Below, piece after piece: positions 13,530 to 25,138 of a stretch of 64,000 bases of DNA. The translations under genes were made by a program, and so were the position numbers. Within the stretch, counting starts at the first letter, position 1; every line of letters begins with the position of its first letter. Source of the DNA: Atrichornis clamosus (Eukaryota > Chordata > Aves > Passeriformes > Menuridae); assembly GCA_013400975.1 (NCBI GenBank), contig WBMZ01005339.1, positions 1 to 64,000 of the forward strand. Reading direction: 5' to 3'. Under the pieces are notes generated by a model, which was given only the letters and a program-made list of their open reading frames with translations, did no database searches and had not been told where the DNA came from.

Positions 13530-13914
13530 TAGTGATCAAATATGGGAAGGGCCATGGATACATGCATCCAAAAGGAAAAGGTGCTGGGTCATGAACCTGG
13601 GTCACAACAACCAATGCATCACTACAGGCTTGGGGAACAATGGTGGAAGGCTGCTCCAGAAGGAGCTGGTGAAGAGTCTAGAACAGAAGTCCTATGAGGA
13701 ACTGCTGGGGGAATTGTATTTGTTTACCCTTAAGTAAAAAAGGCTCAGTGGAGACCTTATTAATCTCTACAACTACCCAAAAGTAGGTTGTAGCAAGATG
13801 GGGGTCAATCTCTTCTCCCAGCAACCAGCAATAGGACAAGGGTAAAGGGCCTCACGTTGCATCAGGGGAGGTTCAGGTTGAATACCAGGAAAAACATTTT
13901 CACTGAAAGAGTAG
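13530..13914 (+). mobile_element. CR1 LINE, 5' part of a split copy
   Basis: This is plus-sense CR1 covering the end of ORF2 and the start of the 3' UTR. Recognisable blocks in order are 'gggtcacaacaacc' (about 13602), 'ctatgaggaactgctggg' (about 13693), 'ctacaactaccc' (about 13768), 'tctcttctcccagcaacc' (about 13810) and 'aggggaggttcaggttg' (about 13865). The copy breaks at 13914 in the block that normally runs from 'cactgaaag' into the 'aagcactgg' block, and resumes at 15004 beyond an LTR. It contains frame-disrupting changes and is not coding. Confidence 0.88.
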
Positions 13915-15003
13915 TGTATTGAATTTGATTGACCTGTTTTCTTGGTAGCAGGGGAGATACAGGGGTGGCTTCTGTGAGAAACTGCTAAAAGCTTGCTCAG
14001 TGTCCAGCAGAGCCAATCCCTGGTGGCTCTAAAGGTGATTGTGCTGCTGGCTGAGGATAGGCCAATTAAAAATTGTGGCAACGCCTCTGTGATAACAGAT
14101 TTAAGAAGAAATCAAAACAAAATATTGTCATTTCAGCCAAAGAGAGGAGTGAGAACATGTGAGAAGAGCAACAATGCAGACACAAAAGTCAGTGTAGAAG
14201 GAGGGGGAGGAGGTGCTCCAGGTGCCAGAGCCAAGGTTCCTCTGTGGCCCGTGGTGAAGGCCGTGGTGAAGGCTGTGGTGAAGGCCATGGTGAAGCAGCT
14301 GTGTCCCTGCTGCCCGTGGAGGTCTACAGGAGTGCAGAGATCCACCTGCAGCCTGTGGAGGAGCCCACACCGGAGCAGGTGGATACCTGGGAGGAGGCTG
14401 TGATCCTGTGGGAGAACCATGGAGAGAGAGGCCCTGCTGCCAGGCTGGAGCAGCCTGTCCTTGGAGGACTGCACCCTGTGGAGGAGTGACCCACACCACA
14501 GCAGTGTGAGGAGTGCTACTGCCCATGGGATGGACTCACGAGCACAGGCAGATGTTGCTCGTAAGGTGGACTCACGTTCGAGAAGTTCCTGGAGAACTGT
14601 CTCCTGTGGGGAGGGCCCCCACGGTGCAGCAGGGGAATGTCTCCTCTCCCTGAGCAGTGGGAGAAACCACAGGTGATGCACTGATCAAAAGCCCCATTCC
14701 CTGGCTCCTTGCCACCAGGATAGAAGGTAGACCTGGGAGGAGGGAGTGAGGGGGAAGGTGTTCTTAAGGGCTTATTTTGCTTCTCATTATCCTGCACCGA
14801 TTCTGTTAGTGTAATAAATGTAATGCATATCTCCAAGTTGAGCCTGTTTTGCTCGTGACGCTATTTGATGACTGGTCTCTCCTGGTCCTTATGTCAACTC
14901 ATGAACCCTTTGTTATATTTTCTCTTCTCTGTTCAGCTGTGGAGGGGAGTGAGTGAGCAGCTTTGGTAGGTGTCTGGTTTCTGGCTTGGGTCAACCCACT
15001 ACA
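13915..15003 (+). mobile_element. Solo ERV LTR nested in CR1 (LTR family 1)
   Basis: A 1,089-bp LTR on the plus strand, with TG at 13915 and CA at 15002-15003. A CCAAT motif lies at about 14062-14066 and a TATA-like TTTAAG at 14100-14105, together a plausible core promoter. A G-rich repeated 'gtggtgaagg' series occupies 14250-14290, and phrases of the 'gtggaggag' and 'ggagcag' type recur through 14640. AATAAA at 14813-14818 is the likely poly(A) signal. The long overlapping ORFs here (182 codons minus at 14133-14681, 136 codons plus at 13993-14403) come from stop-poor repetitive LTR sequence and are not proteins. Related copies lie at 35051-35970 (minus) and 55522-56365 (plus). I recognise this as a common bird LTR but do not assign a database name. 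There is no internal retroviral region, so it is a solo LTR. Target duplications are not clean. Confidence 0.82.
14244..14295 (+). repeat. 'gtggtgaagg' short tandem repeats inside LTR
   Basis: Four to five imperfect copies of a 12-bp unit, 'gtggtgaaggcc' and variants, lie head to tail. The related copies at 35 kb and 55.8 kb carry fewer of these units, so the number expanded in this copy. Confidence 0.75.
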
Positions 15004-15146
15004 AGGGGTTAAGCACTGGTACAGGCTCCCCAGTGAAATGATGGAGCCACCATCCCTGGAAGTATAACAAACAGGTTCATGTGGCACTCACAGTATGGTT
15101 TAGTGGGCATGGTGGTATTAGTTTTCCAACCTTGATGGTTCTATGA
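15004..15146 (+). mobile_element. CR1 LINE, 3' part of the split copy
   Basis: This continues the CR1 interrupted at 13914, from 'aagcactgg' through the 'accatccctgg' block and the 'ttttccaac' block to a 'ttctatga' tail at 15139-15146. That tail is the usual CR1 3' terminus, so this end is intact although diverged. Confidence 0.85.
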
Positions 15147-18100
15147 TAGACATATGTTTTCCATTTACTATATTTCTTTAATTGTATTTATCAAAATTCT
15201 TTAGACAAGTATCTTCTCAAGTCATAGAAGCATTAATTTTACTGTTCTCAAGATGTTTAAATTTTTCCTGCTAGAATATTACAACACTAAACCAGAACCT
15301 GAAATGTGAAACCTGGAACAAAGTCAAATTACTTTTTTTTCTAGATGAACATTTTTGGACATAGTTTGCACCAAAAAATATTATTGGCACAACATTAAAG
15401 GAAATCAATACTTCTTCCTTTGAAAATAGTTTACAGACATTATTCAACTCCTATTTGGGCAATGCAGAACATAATACTTCCCATGCAGACTAATAGGTAA
15501 ATTTAATCATTTTTTATTTTCTGGTTCTAGATTAAAGAATATATTTTATGTTTCCTTCACAGCTGTCTTACTGTCTGATTCTTTTGCTGAGTGTTCCTAA
15601 AAATCTCTTTCTTCTTAGATTTAATTGTAAGTTCAGCCAAGGGTTTATGGACAGCTAGCTAAAAATCATAAAAGATTTATTAAAGATGTTTTGCTAATGC
15701 CTAAGAATTTTACTTATTGCTTTCTGGCTCTTTAGAAATCTCTTTAGAAACATTTTTTTTTCTCATTTTAACTTCACAGCCCCTACTGATTGATGTTCGG
15801 CTTGCTGCTTCTTTATTTTTGTATTAAAATCGACTGAAAAGGCAAAAGAGAAATATAATTTTGTGATAACTACTTTAAAAGAGCAATCTATATGTGGCAG
15901 AAATGTGCCAACAGTTTAGCTTAAGAAGCTGTGAAAGTAGTATGAGAAAAGTATGGCAAAGATGCTGAAATTTTCAAAGGCAGTAAAGCAGGTTAAGAAT
16001 AAATAAATAAATAAATAAACACAAAAAAGTAATCATTTAATTCAGAGAATGTATCATTTTGTCTTTTACATTCTCGTCTTTGTGAGAATATTACAGTAAT
16101 TATTTTTTGACCTAGTTGATTTTTTCTTTTTCCTCCTAGGACAAAATTTTTAAAAGTGCAAGAAATATAGAAGATTATGTATGGCTTTTCCTTGTATTAA
16201 GTTACTGATTAGTCATAGCAGCCTCCTCACTATCAGCATTTAATACCTCGATTGTTCTAAAGTCATTTTTCTGTTTTTATGGTATGAATTAAGCAAGAAT
16301 ATGATAACGCTTTTACTGCAGCATTTTCAAATTAGGAATTTGGTTTGTGTCTACTTTTACTGATAATTTAATCAAAAGATACCCACACAGAGTTAAATGT
16401 ATTACAACTTCAAGTATATTGTCTGTTTTAGAGCCTACTAGAGCATAGATTACTGAAATATTAATACAGCTCTTCCATAACAAATAAACAACTTAGCTTT
16501 CAGTTTATTATTTATAATTCAGTGATGTCAGGGACAATCTATGTTATACTCATCTCATATAGAGATCTCATAGAAATGCACATTATGAAATACAGATATT
16601 TTATGTATCCTGTACATCAATGTGCATTTCATATTAAACTATTCCCAAGTCTGTTGCATTATAATTGTAATTATCTTGGGAACTATTTAATCAAAATAGT
16701 TCTACTTAATTGTGTCACAAGAGGAAACATTAAAAATCTTCAGAGGTTCAGAGAAACTAAATAGTAGGCATTTATCCTTACAAAGAAAAATGAAAGAGGT
16801 ATTTGCAATTTCTTTCCAGTATGACATTTTTTCAAATTGAAGTGATATATCATAGAATCAAATTGCTTTCCATTTTCAGAAAAGAATTATTAGAGAATGA
16901 TAAAATAATTTTTGTACCATTTCTAATAAATTTGTCATTTGTAGTACACACGTTTTTGTAAGACAGCTTCAGTACTTGGTAGAAAGCAATGGTCCTCTGA
17001 TGGTTGAAAGTTACTGAACATGAGAATCCGGAAATAAATTTATGCTTCATTTGCCTCTAACCTGATGAAATCAGGAAAAGGTAACTATGTGAGAAAAGTC
17101 CTTAAACTCTTTATTTCTTATGATACCTACTGCTGCACACTCAAAGACTTGAAGGCAAGGCAGGCACAGCAATCTTTACCTCTAGATCAGTCTCAGTGTA
17201 ACAAACCTTTTATTTTCAGTACTAGGAAAAAAAAGAGAAAAATCATCATTCTATTTTGAAACAAGTTTCAAAACCTGTCTCTTCACAGCTCTATCCAGAC
17301 AAACTGAGTATATTTGATTAACATATACTGAGTAATATTTGATTTAGTATTTAATTCTTTTTAGGACATCTAAGATCAATATGTGTCTGTTTATCAAGTC
17401 TTTTGTTCTATTTTGAAAATCCTTTTGCAAGGCTTGCACCTACTTTTTTGCAGCATTATTGTGGTAAACTAGTAACTGAAAGGGAAGACAACTAAAAAGA
17501 ATAATTTATATTAAGTAAAATAAAAATCCTCAAATAGCATGAATCTTGAAAAAAGAACAGAAAACTCTTGTTCCTTAATTTACCAAAAGGTTTTCAAACC
17601 ATGAACACTAAATAAATATTATTTATACAAAAACGTAATTAATCTTTTAAAACGTTTGTGGACAATTCTTCAGTGACCTGATGAGTTTTACAAGACAAGA
17701 GAGACTAAGTATAGTGTACTTTAAAACCAAAACTATTATTTTAAATTACTTTATTTACACTGAACTGGGAACTCTGATTGAAAGTCTTGGCTACTTTTTT
17801 CTTGCAAAAAATAACGTGAGTCTTAAGATATCTTTTTTTGCTTTTTATAAACCCTACTGTCTCTCAGGCTTTCCTCCTATAGTCTACATTCCACAACCGA
17901 TTCATAAGTTAGTGCTCACATGAAAATATTGTATTCAGCAGGATATTGACATCTGGAAAGGAACTGAAGGATGCATGTGCTTTATTTCTCCTGACACTTT
18001 TTGTAGGCAAGTTTTTGATGTTGTATATAAAATAACTGGAGCAGGTTTTTTAAAATATTAAGACTGCTATATCAAAGCACTCAATAGAAAAAATGAATGT

Positions 18101-18232
18101 TAGCAACTTGAATCAACACAGCCACAAAGAAATTGAAAAAATAGCTTGGCCATGCCCAGTCAGTGCCACATAATTCTCTGAGCTGACATAACTCTTTCCC
18201 ATGAGAACACACTGAAAAAAAAATGTTTTAAA
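15147..18232. other. AT-rich unique DNA, no gene seen
   Basis: No gene or named repeat apart from a short (ATAA)n run at 15999-16019. ORFs are 80 codons or fewer and AT-driven. Confidence 0.55.
15999..16019 (+). repeat. (ATAA)n microsatellite
   Basis: Five near-perfect tetranucleotide units. Confidence 0.85.
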
Positions 18233-18900
18233 TCACAGAATCATAGAATCATAGAATACTTTGGGTTGGAATATACCTTATAGATTATCTAATTCCAAGT
18301 CACACCACCACCACCCACCCATCCATGGACAGGGACACCTTCCACTAGACCAGGTTGCTCAAAGACATATCCAACCTGACCTTAAACACTTCCAGGGATG
18401 GGGCATCCACAGTTTATCTGGGAAACTCAGTCCAGTGTCTCACCACCCTCACAGTAAAAAATTTCTTCTTAATATCTAATCTAAACCTACTCTCAGTTTG
18501 AAGGTATTCCCCTTTGTCCTATCACTACATACCCTTGTAAAACGTCCCTCTCCAGCTTTCTTGTAGGTCCCCTTTAGGTCCTAAAAGGCTACAATTAGGT
18601 GTCCCCAGAGCCTTCTGTTCCAAGCTGAACAGTATGAACTCTCTTAGCTTGTATTCACAGAAGTGCTCCATCCCTCCCCCTCTGGACTCACTCCAGCAGA
18701 TCCATGCCCTTTTTATGTTGGATGCTCCAGAGCTGTACACAGTACTCCAGGTCAGCTGTCATGAGAACAGGGTAGAGGCGAAGAATCCCCTCCCTCAACT
18801 TACTGGTCACAATCTGTTTGATGCAGGCCAGGATACAGTTGGCTTTCTGGGCTACAAGTGCATGTTGAAGGGTCTTGTCAAGCTCTGTTCCATCTCCTTA
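18233..18900 (-). mobile_element. CR1 LINE, 5'-truncated, minus strand
   Basis: Read on the plus strand, this begins with the complement of the CR1 tail ('catagaatcatagaa') at 18233-18255. It then gives the antisense 3' UTR blocks 'agaccaggttgctcaaag', 'tccagggatggggcatcc' and 'tcaccaccctcacagt'. From about 18660 come antisense blocks from further 5' in CR1, including 'gagctgtacacagtactcc' and 'gatgcaggccaggatac'. The intact tail and 5' truncation are typical of LINE retroposition. ORFs on either strand, such as 18634-18984, are shadows. The 5' edge near 18900 is approximate. Confidence 0.9.
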
Positions 18901-20000
18901 TGGAGATACATTGATAGAGAGCACAATCTTCCTGTGGACATTGTGAATTCCCTAAGAAAAAGCAAGGTGTACTTAAAGATTTAAATCTGTTTGTGTCCCT
19001 GTCCCTGCTTTACCTGTTTTTTTAGGTAAAGCAGATGTCAGGGTTACCATAATTGTTCAAACTTTTCAGCACTGCTGTTAAATGGTAATAATAATGGTAA
19101 TTATAATGGTAATAAATGCAGGTTGCATAGTACACTAATCTGTCTATAACACAACATCTTTGATTAAGAAACACTGTATTTTGTGTTTCATCCAGAGATT
19201 AATATTAAGTCACTGATAGAAATATAGATAAGTACTTAATGTTTTCACTGTAATTTGTCATTAATGACCCACCTTTTGCCACTCCTGTGGATTCTGAAAA
19301 CTGTTTTCATCTTAATATTAAAATTACCTCTTAAAAATGATACCCTTTTTTCAACTGAATGTATTTTGTTAACTTAGGATAACTTTTGTACAAATTCAAA
19401 GCAGCTGAAATCACTGCTTTTTTGCAATCAACCTAGTCATCTATCCAGAAGATTATCTATGCAGAAGTCTCGCAAAAGGAAATATTTTTAATAGTTGAGA
19501 GTCTTTCTTTATAGACTTAGAGAAGGGAAGATTGTATCCATGTAAAATATTTGCTTTCAGGAAAAATTCTGATCTGTCTATTTACACAGAATGGGAATAT
19601 TAGTGTTTGCATCAGGTTTGATTTTGATCCTTCACGGAAAGTTGCTTACAGTTCAATTTTTATGCATTTTTTGAAATAAAATTGCAACTCTTCAGTAATT
19701 TTACTTGCACTAGGGTATGGTGTCATAAGGAATGCAATCTGTTGGGACCCAGTTGTTACTGCTGTAAGGGTAATTCTGGTTCTTTACTTTATACCTCTGA
19801 GTATTTTCCACATTTAAGGATAAACACATTCTATAAAAAAATAAACAAGATAAAATCAACAGTAACTGTATGTTACATGTACTTGATACCTTTATTATAT
19901 TTGTCTTCTGTATTTTGGCTGCAATGTTATGTGGACTTGAAAATTTGCACAAAAATCCTTTAAAGTGCAATTATATGCTTCACTGTTTTATTCTCCAAGG
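18901..20000. other. AT-rich unique DNA, no gene seen
   Basis: No gene or named repeat is visible. A short run of 'aatggtaata' units lies at about 19081-19120. Overlapping ORFs at 19682-19970 on both strands have no recognisable content. Confidence 0.5.
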
Positions 20001-20272
20001 TCATGGAGTCATAGGACAATTTGCATTTGAAGGGATTTTAAAAATCATCCACTTTCATCCCCCTTTCACAAGACTAGGTTGCACAAAGCCCTTGCAACCT
20101 GGCCTTGAACACTTTCAGGGATGGGGCACCCACACCTTCTCTTGGCAGCCTGTTCCAGTGTCTTCATCCTCACAGTGAAAATTTTTTTCATAATATCTCA
20201 TCTAAATCTACCCTATCACTGCATGCCCTTGTAAAAGGTCCTTCACCTTTCTTGTAGGCCTTCTTTAGGTCC
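20001..20272 (-). mobile_element. CR1 LINE 3' UTR, minus strand
   Basis: The antisense CR1 3' UTR runs from a degenerate tail ('tcatggagtcatagga') at 20001 through 'acactttcagggatggggca' and 'tcctcacagtgaaaa' to 'cttgtaggccttctttaggt' at about 20261-20270. It is more diverged than the copy at 18.2 kb. The homology I can follow ends near 20272. Confidence 0.85.
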
Positions 20273-20583
20273 TTCTCTTCAATGCATGGATTAACCCTCT
20301 TGACTAGATAATTTACGACATTATGAAATAATAATACCAAAAGGTGCATGCTAGAAGCACAAAGGAAAGCAATACCCACTTCCTTCAGCCTAGGATGGAG
20401 ACCATAGGTATCCTGGATGGGTTTCAGCAGCCAGACAGAAAGAACTTCTGGACTCAGAGCTGCACTTATGATATCCTTTGACAGAAGTCTATCACCCAAG
20501 ACATGAAGCATGGACCAACCTGAGTGAAGATGAGCCAAGTGGCCCAGCAGAATTCCTTGAACACTACTTGCAAATGCAAACAT
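20273..20583 (-). pseudogene. Unidentified open frame joined to CR1; possible gene relic
   Basis: A minus-strand frame starts with ATG at 20583 and stays open to 20188; its last 28 or so codons are antisense-free CR1 sequence. The first 100 or so codons (20583-20275) are not CR1 that I recognise. They are unlike the Lys/Ile/Asn-rich noise of other ORFs here: mixed composition with many Leu, Val, His and Ser, and a hydrophobic stretch at about residues 70-93. I do not recognise a protein family. It could be a retrocopied or transposon-captured fragment, an unknown part of a CR1 subfamily or chance. There is no visible promoter, splice site or poly(A) tract. Confidence refers to its being more than chance. 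Confidence 0.25.
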
Positions 20584-20589
20584 TATTTA

Positions 20590-22725
20590 CTGAGTCTCAG
20601 GACAAGTGAATAGAACTGTAAAGTAAAGTAATATCATAAAAGTAATGACTAGGAAGAAACCATGAATGCAAGCAAATAAATCTAATTAGTGTTAGCCTGC
20701 TTCCTGCAAATTTCCCCTTAACATTAAATAAATGCAAGCAAATACAACTACTGCTATTAGCCCCCTCCCTGCCTACCTCAGAACTCTACTGAAGCACATG
20801 TTTCTTGTGGTACAGTATCCTTTTGAGAGAACTATAGTCAAAAAATTCTTCATCATAGAATTTCTTGACAAAACAAGAGCAATAAGGTATACCATAGAAA
20901 GTCTATAAATTGTTACAGTCATGTATGCACACTTACTGAACTCAACAGGGGAAGAACTTTGGGTTTTGTCTGAAAACTGTGTATCATTCATGTTCCTGAG
21001 CTGTTTCGTCATTCATTAACACAATTTTTCTTTTTCAGGTTTCTAAAGCTTAAAATGCTCTCCCTCAACACCCACTTATCCCTGCCTTCTACATTGCACT
21101 GAAAAATTAATAAAAGATAAATTGAGAGGAAGTGGTCAGATACTTGTGTGAAATGGAAAACTGACATTATGAAAAAGGAAAGAAATTCCTGCGTTTTGCT
21201 TATCTTAGTTTAAAGGAAACAGACATATCAAGATGTTATTTAAAGCATATACATTTCAATAATAGAATTTATTTCTGTTCCCTTAGTGAAAACCACTATT
21301 AGCTAACTACTCAGATTAAAGTGCTAAATTAATAAAAAACTTCTGCATTAATTCACACTGAAGTTTATATTCTACAGTAGAAACCAAGAGTGCATGATTG
21401 CTTTCCTTCATATTTTAGGGTTGGAAACCTGTAGAATATAAAGAAAGATTGTATGCAATTGGCAGAGCTGCTCTAGCACACACAAAGGGCAATCAAACAA
21501 TCAGGAACACAAAAATTTTTTATCTACTGTTGACAATCGATCTTTATTCCCTAAATTGTTACACCTCATCAATAGTAAAAATGCTAGCTTTTTGTGTAAA
21601 CTCTATGTGAAAGAAGACAAAGAGTGTCAAGTATCTGTTTAAAATAAAGAATAAAAATAAATTTTCTCTGTATTTGGTTCTCTTAACTGAAAAACTAAAA
21701 ATGCAGGTGAATAAGAAAGATCAGCAAACCTATTAGGAGTATATTTAGAATGTTTAACAGTACAGTTTGCAGGCATCATTTGCAAATTAGAGTATTAAAA
21801 TTCTAGTCAAAGGTCTCAGTGCCAATTATTTTAATGAGAAATGGAAGTGACAGAACTGGAAAGCCTCTAGTGACAATATCCTTAAATGAAGGAAAAAAAG
21901 TTGGAAATTTAACCTGATCTCATTACTGTGTCTCTTGGCTATATTTTGTGGGGTTTATTTTCCTTTACACTTTCCTCCTAACTGAATCTTGAATTTCATA
22001 CGTATTTTTCATTCATCTGTATTTTTATGCATTAAAACTGACCTGTATTCATTCACATTACTGCAGTGTCTCCTGGGTCTATAATCTTAATAGTCTAGAT
22101 ATGTGCCTATAGTAGTACTGAATATACTACACTTGTTTTACAGACAGCCTAGTATTTAACATGAAATGTTCGTGCCAGCAAAACTCTCTGCTTGATTTCT
22201 TCCAGTGTGACATGCTTTCAGGGCTTGGAACCATTTTGCACAGTTGAATGATACTCTAACTAAAAATTTCTTCAGGTTCTGTAGATAATGGATTACAACA
22301 GTGTGCCTTAGGTATATATTATCCATTTCCATAAGACACAAGACTTGCAGGCATAAACTAACTTGATTGTTAAAGCACAGTCCTTCTAAGATATTCTATT
22401 AAAACTATATTAACACTTGGAACAGTTATAGCCCACACAGTATGCACATAGGCATAGACAAACTAATGTTTTCCTATCAGTCAAAGTGAAGGTGGAATTC
22501 ACATGGTGAGAGAGAATTAGAAACAGCTAGGTTTTGCTTTATAAGAAACTTTTGCAATAATTGTGGATAAAGACTAAAAACTCTTCAGAAAACAAGTTAC
22601 AGGGAGCAAAAGTATCAATCAATTGTAAGGAAAAAGTACATAATTTTCTACGGAAATACCTGCCTACCTATTCAGTCTCCTTATATATACCTATATATCT
22701 ACTTATGGTACTGTACTTGATGGCC
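20590..22725. other. AT-rich unique DNA, no gene seen
   Basis: No gene or named repeat is visible; ORFs are 79 codons or fewer. A palindromic octamer-like 'atttgcaaat' sits near 21778-21787. Confidence 0.5.
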
Positions 22726-22729
22726 AGAA

Positions 22730-23060
22730 AACACCCTTCTTAGGAGCAGCTGCTTACCTGTTAGCAGCTTACTAAGGTGTGTGCATGACGTTATCAGGTT
22801 CCTAACGTAAATCAAATATTTCTGGGCTAGAAACAGTGGGGAAAGGAAGGGTGATCTGATGCCCGTGCCAGTCACTTCCCAGGGGAGCCCACAATAATAA
22901 CAGTAATAGTTTGCAGGTGCAAGGCCATGAGAACAAGGAAACATTGCTGCCACAGTGGACGTGGAAAATAGAGTGCCAGAGCAGTTTGTGTGTAAGGCTG
23001 CAAGTGAAAGGCAGGCTACTGAGGTATAAATGAAGGACGCTCAGCAATATAAAAGTCTAA
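22730..23060. other. Moderately GC-richer block, unassigned
   Basis: About 330 bases have more G and C than the flanks. Two TATA-like words lie near the right end ('aggtataaatg' about 23020 and 'caatataaaag' about 23046). Overlapping minus-strand ORFs of 81-84 codons (22699-22953, 22802-23047) show no known family. It could be a small LTR fragment or unique regulatory DNA. Confidence 0.25.
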
Positions 23061-25000
23061 TGACACTTAATGCACTGTGCAGCATTCTTGCACATAACTA
23101 TTAAATATTTATTAAATAGCTTCTACCATTTGTATGGACCCTCTTTTTTCCTGATATTTTCAATTTCTGTCAAATATTGAAGTTTCTCCTAAGGGATATT
23201 AATGAGATCACAGCTGAAATACTGCTTTCAGGATTTACTAGTCAAAGAAAAATCCTTTATATAAACATGCTTTATATTTTTTTCTTTGACATTCTAGTAC
23301 AGTCTTCACAGGAACAAATATTTCATCAAATATTGTATTCTTGCAGCATTCAATATTTCATTATGATTTTCTAATAAAATACTTTCCACAAGACTGTTCT
23401 TTCATATAAAGACTGATATCAGCCTAGTGCATTAGCTAATGTGAAAGATCATTTCCTGTAACAAGTTTGAGGTCAATATTAGGGTAAAGTATTATTATAT
23501 TTTCTTGCATTTCTATCTAGTTCGAGAATTTTTGATATTTCATATGAGAACTTCACCATGGTTTATCTATCAGTGTTTAAAATATGATTTAATATTTAAA
23601 AACCCTCTTTTTTAGTTGTTTATTTTCATTCAGAGTTTGCTTTTTGTTATATTATAATCCTCCTAAAGCAATTAATCAAAATTTTGCATAACAGGTCTCA
23701 AAAAAGAGATCAGATATACATTGCATAAAAACTGAAAAATAAAATGAAACAAATATGTAAAAAATTAAAATTTTCCTTTTCTAAATGCTGATTTGTGAAA
23801 ATAAATTATCCAATCCGTAGAAAATTCCTAACCAATTCTTCTCAGGATTTTGAAATCCTAATAATTTTGAGATGTGAACAGACTTCTCTTGAAAATATAA
23901 TATGAATTATCTAGCCTATATCCAGTCTTATAAAATTCTGAATTTCATGGGTAGGGACAGAATTAGCCTATTATAACTGTTACATGAAGAGACTGGATTT
24001 TGGACTGAGTATCTTTTTCTACTTCCCAGTACATTTGTTTTCATTCATTGAATATGTAGCATACAGATGCAGTTGTATATGCTTGCACAAGTTTTGATAT
24101 GACAAACTTTTAGTGACTCTGGGTTTTTTTAAATATACAGATCTGCTTTCAGAAACTGACCTTTGCAATTACTTTTTCCTCATTTGTTTGGACAAATGTT
24201 TAAGGTAGCATACCTTTTGCCTTCTACCAGAGATGTGGTATTTGCTTCACCTGGAAGATCTTATGCATTTAAAGAAAAATCATATTGAGTGGCAAATATA
24301 GAAGATGAATTAGAAGCAATACACACCATTCAACTGAAAGCTTATTTGCATGCTCTGTTAGACCTTCTTTATTTTTAAAAAACATTTTACTTGCAATTGG
24401 TTTGTATCAATACAAAAATCCCAGGTAATGTAGATAGATTTACATATGTCAAGATCTGCTAACATTAAGGCTATTGTTTATGAGCCATGGTAGCAACTGA
24501 GTTCCTTTGAAAGATGAAATAATTTTGTGCTGGTCAGATGGAGAATACATTTTGGGGGCGAGTGGTTAAAGTAATATCAGTAAAGCTTACCCGATTTTCA
24601 AACAAATCTCCTAAGATCACTTGTTTTGAGTCTGAGAAGCTTTCCCTCCCACCATTGAAGAGGCCATTTTGTAGATAATAGATAATATATCTATTCCTTT
24701 CTCTCGATAAAATAATTAATGTCATCCTCACCAGTATTATTTACAGAATTGCTAAACAAAGAGAAATATCTGGAGATTCCACACTCATTTTATTGTCGTT
24801 AGTAGTTTTATTAAAATGTGTTCAGTCTGTAAATGACATCTGTAAAACTCTAAGATAGGTAAGAAAGACAGCCATAATTAATCTTGGGTATTATTTCCTT
24901 TATATTGATCAATTGTATTTATCTGATATGTAACAAAGATAATTTAATGTGCAGCAAATTTAGGTTGTGCTAAGAGTATCTCTGTAGTCATATGATTCCA
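23061..25000. other. AT-rich unique DNA, no gene seen
   Basis: No gene or named repeat is visible; ORFs are 65 codons or fewer. Confidence 0.55.
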
Positions 25001-25138
25001 TTAAATAAAAATTACTATGCTGGTAAAACACTAAATATATAGAAGACAAAAACTCCCAGAAAATAACAAATTAAATAAAAATTACCATGCTGGTAAAGCA
25101 CTAAGCATGTACAAGACACAAAGTAGAAAATAGCAAAT
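25001..25138 (+). repeat. 70-bp tandem duplication, two copies
   Basis: The unit beginning 'ttaaataaaaatta' at 25001 is repeated from 25071 with a period of 70. The copies share the start, the 'atgctggtaaa' block and the 'cactaa' block, and differ by scattered substitutions and small indels toward their ends. It is a local duplication in unique sequence, not part of a named repeat. Confidence 0.85.

Noticed and set aside
14133..14681. 182-codon minus-strand ORF, the second-longest open frame in the window
   Set aside because: It lies antisense in a G-rich, internally repeated LTR whose relatives elsewhere in the window do not keep the frame.
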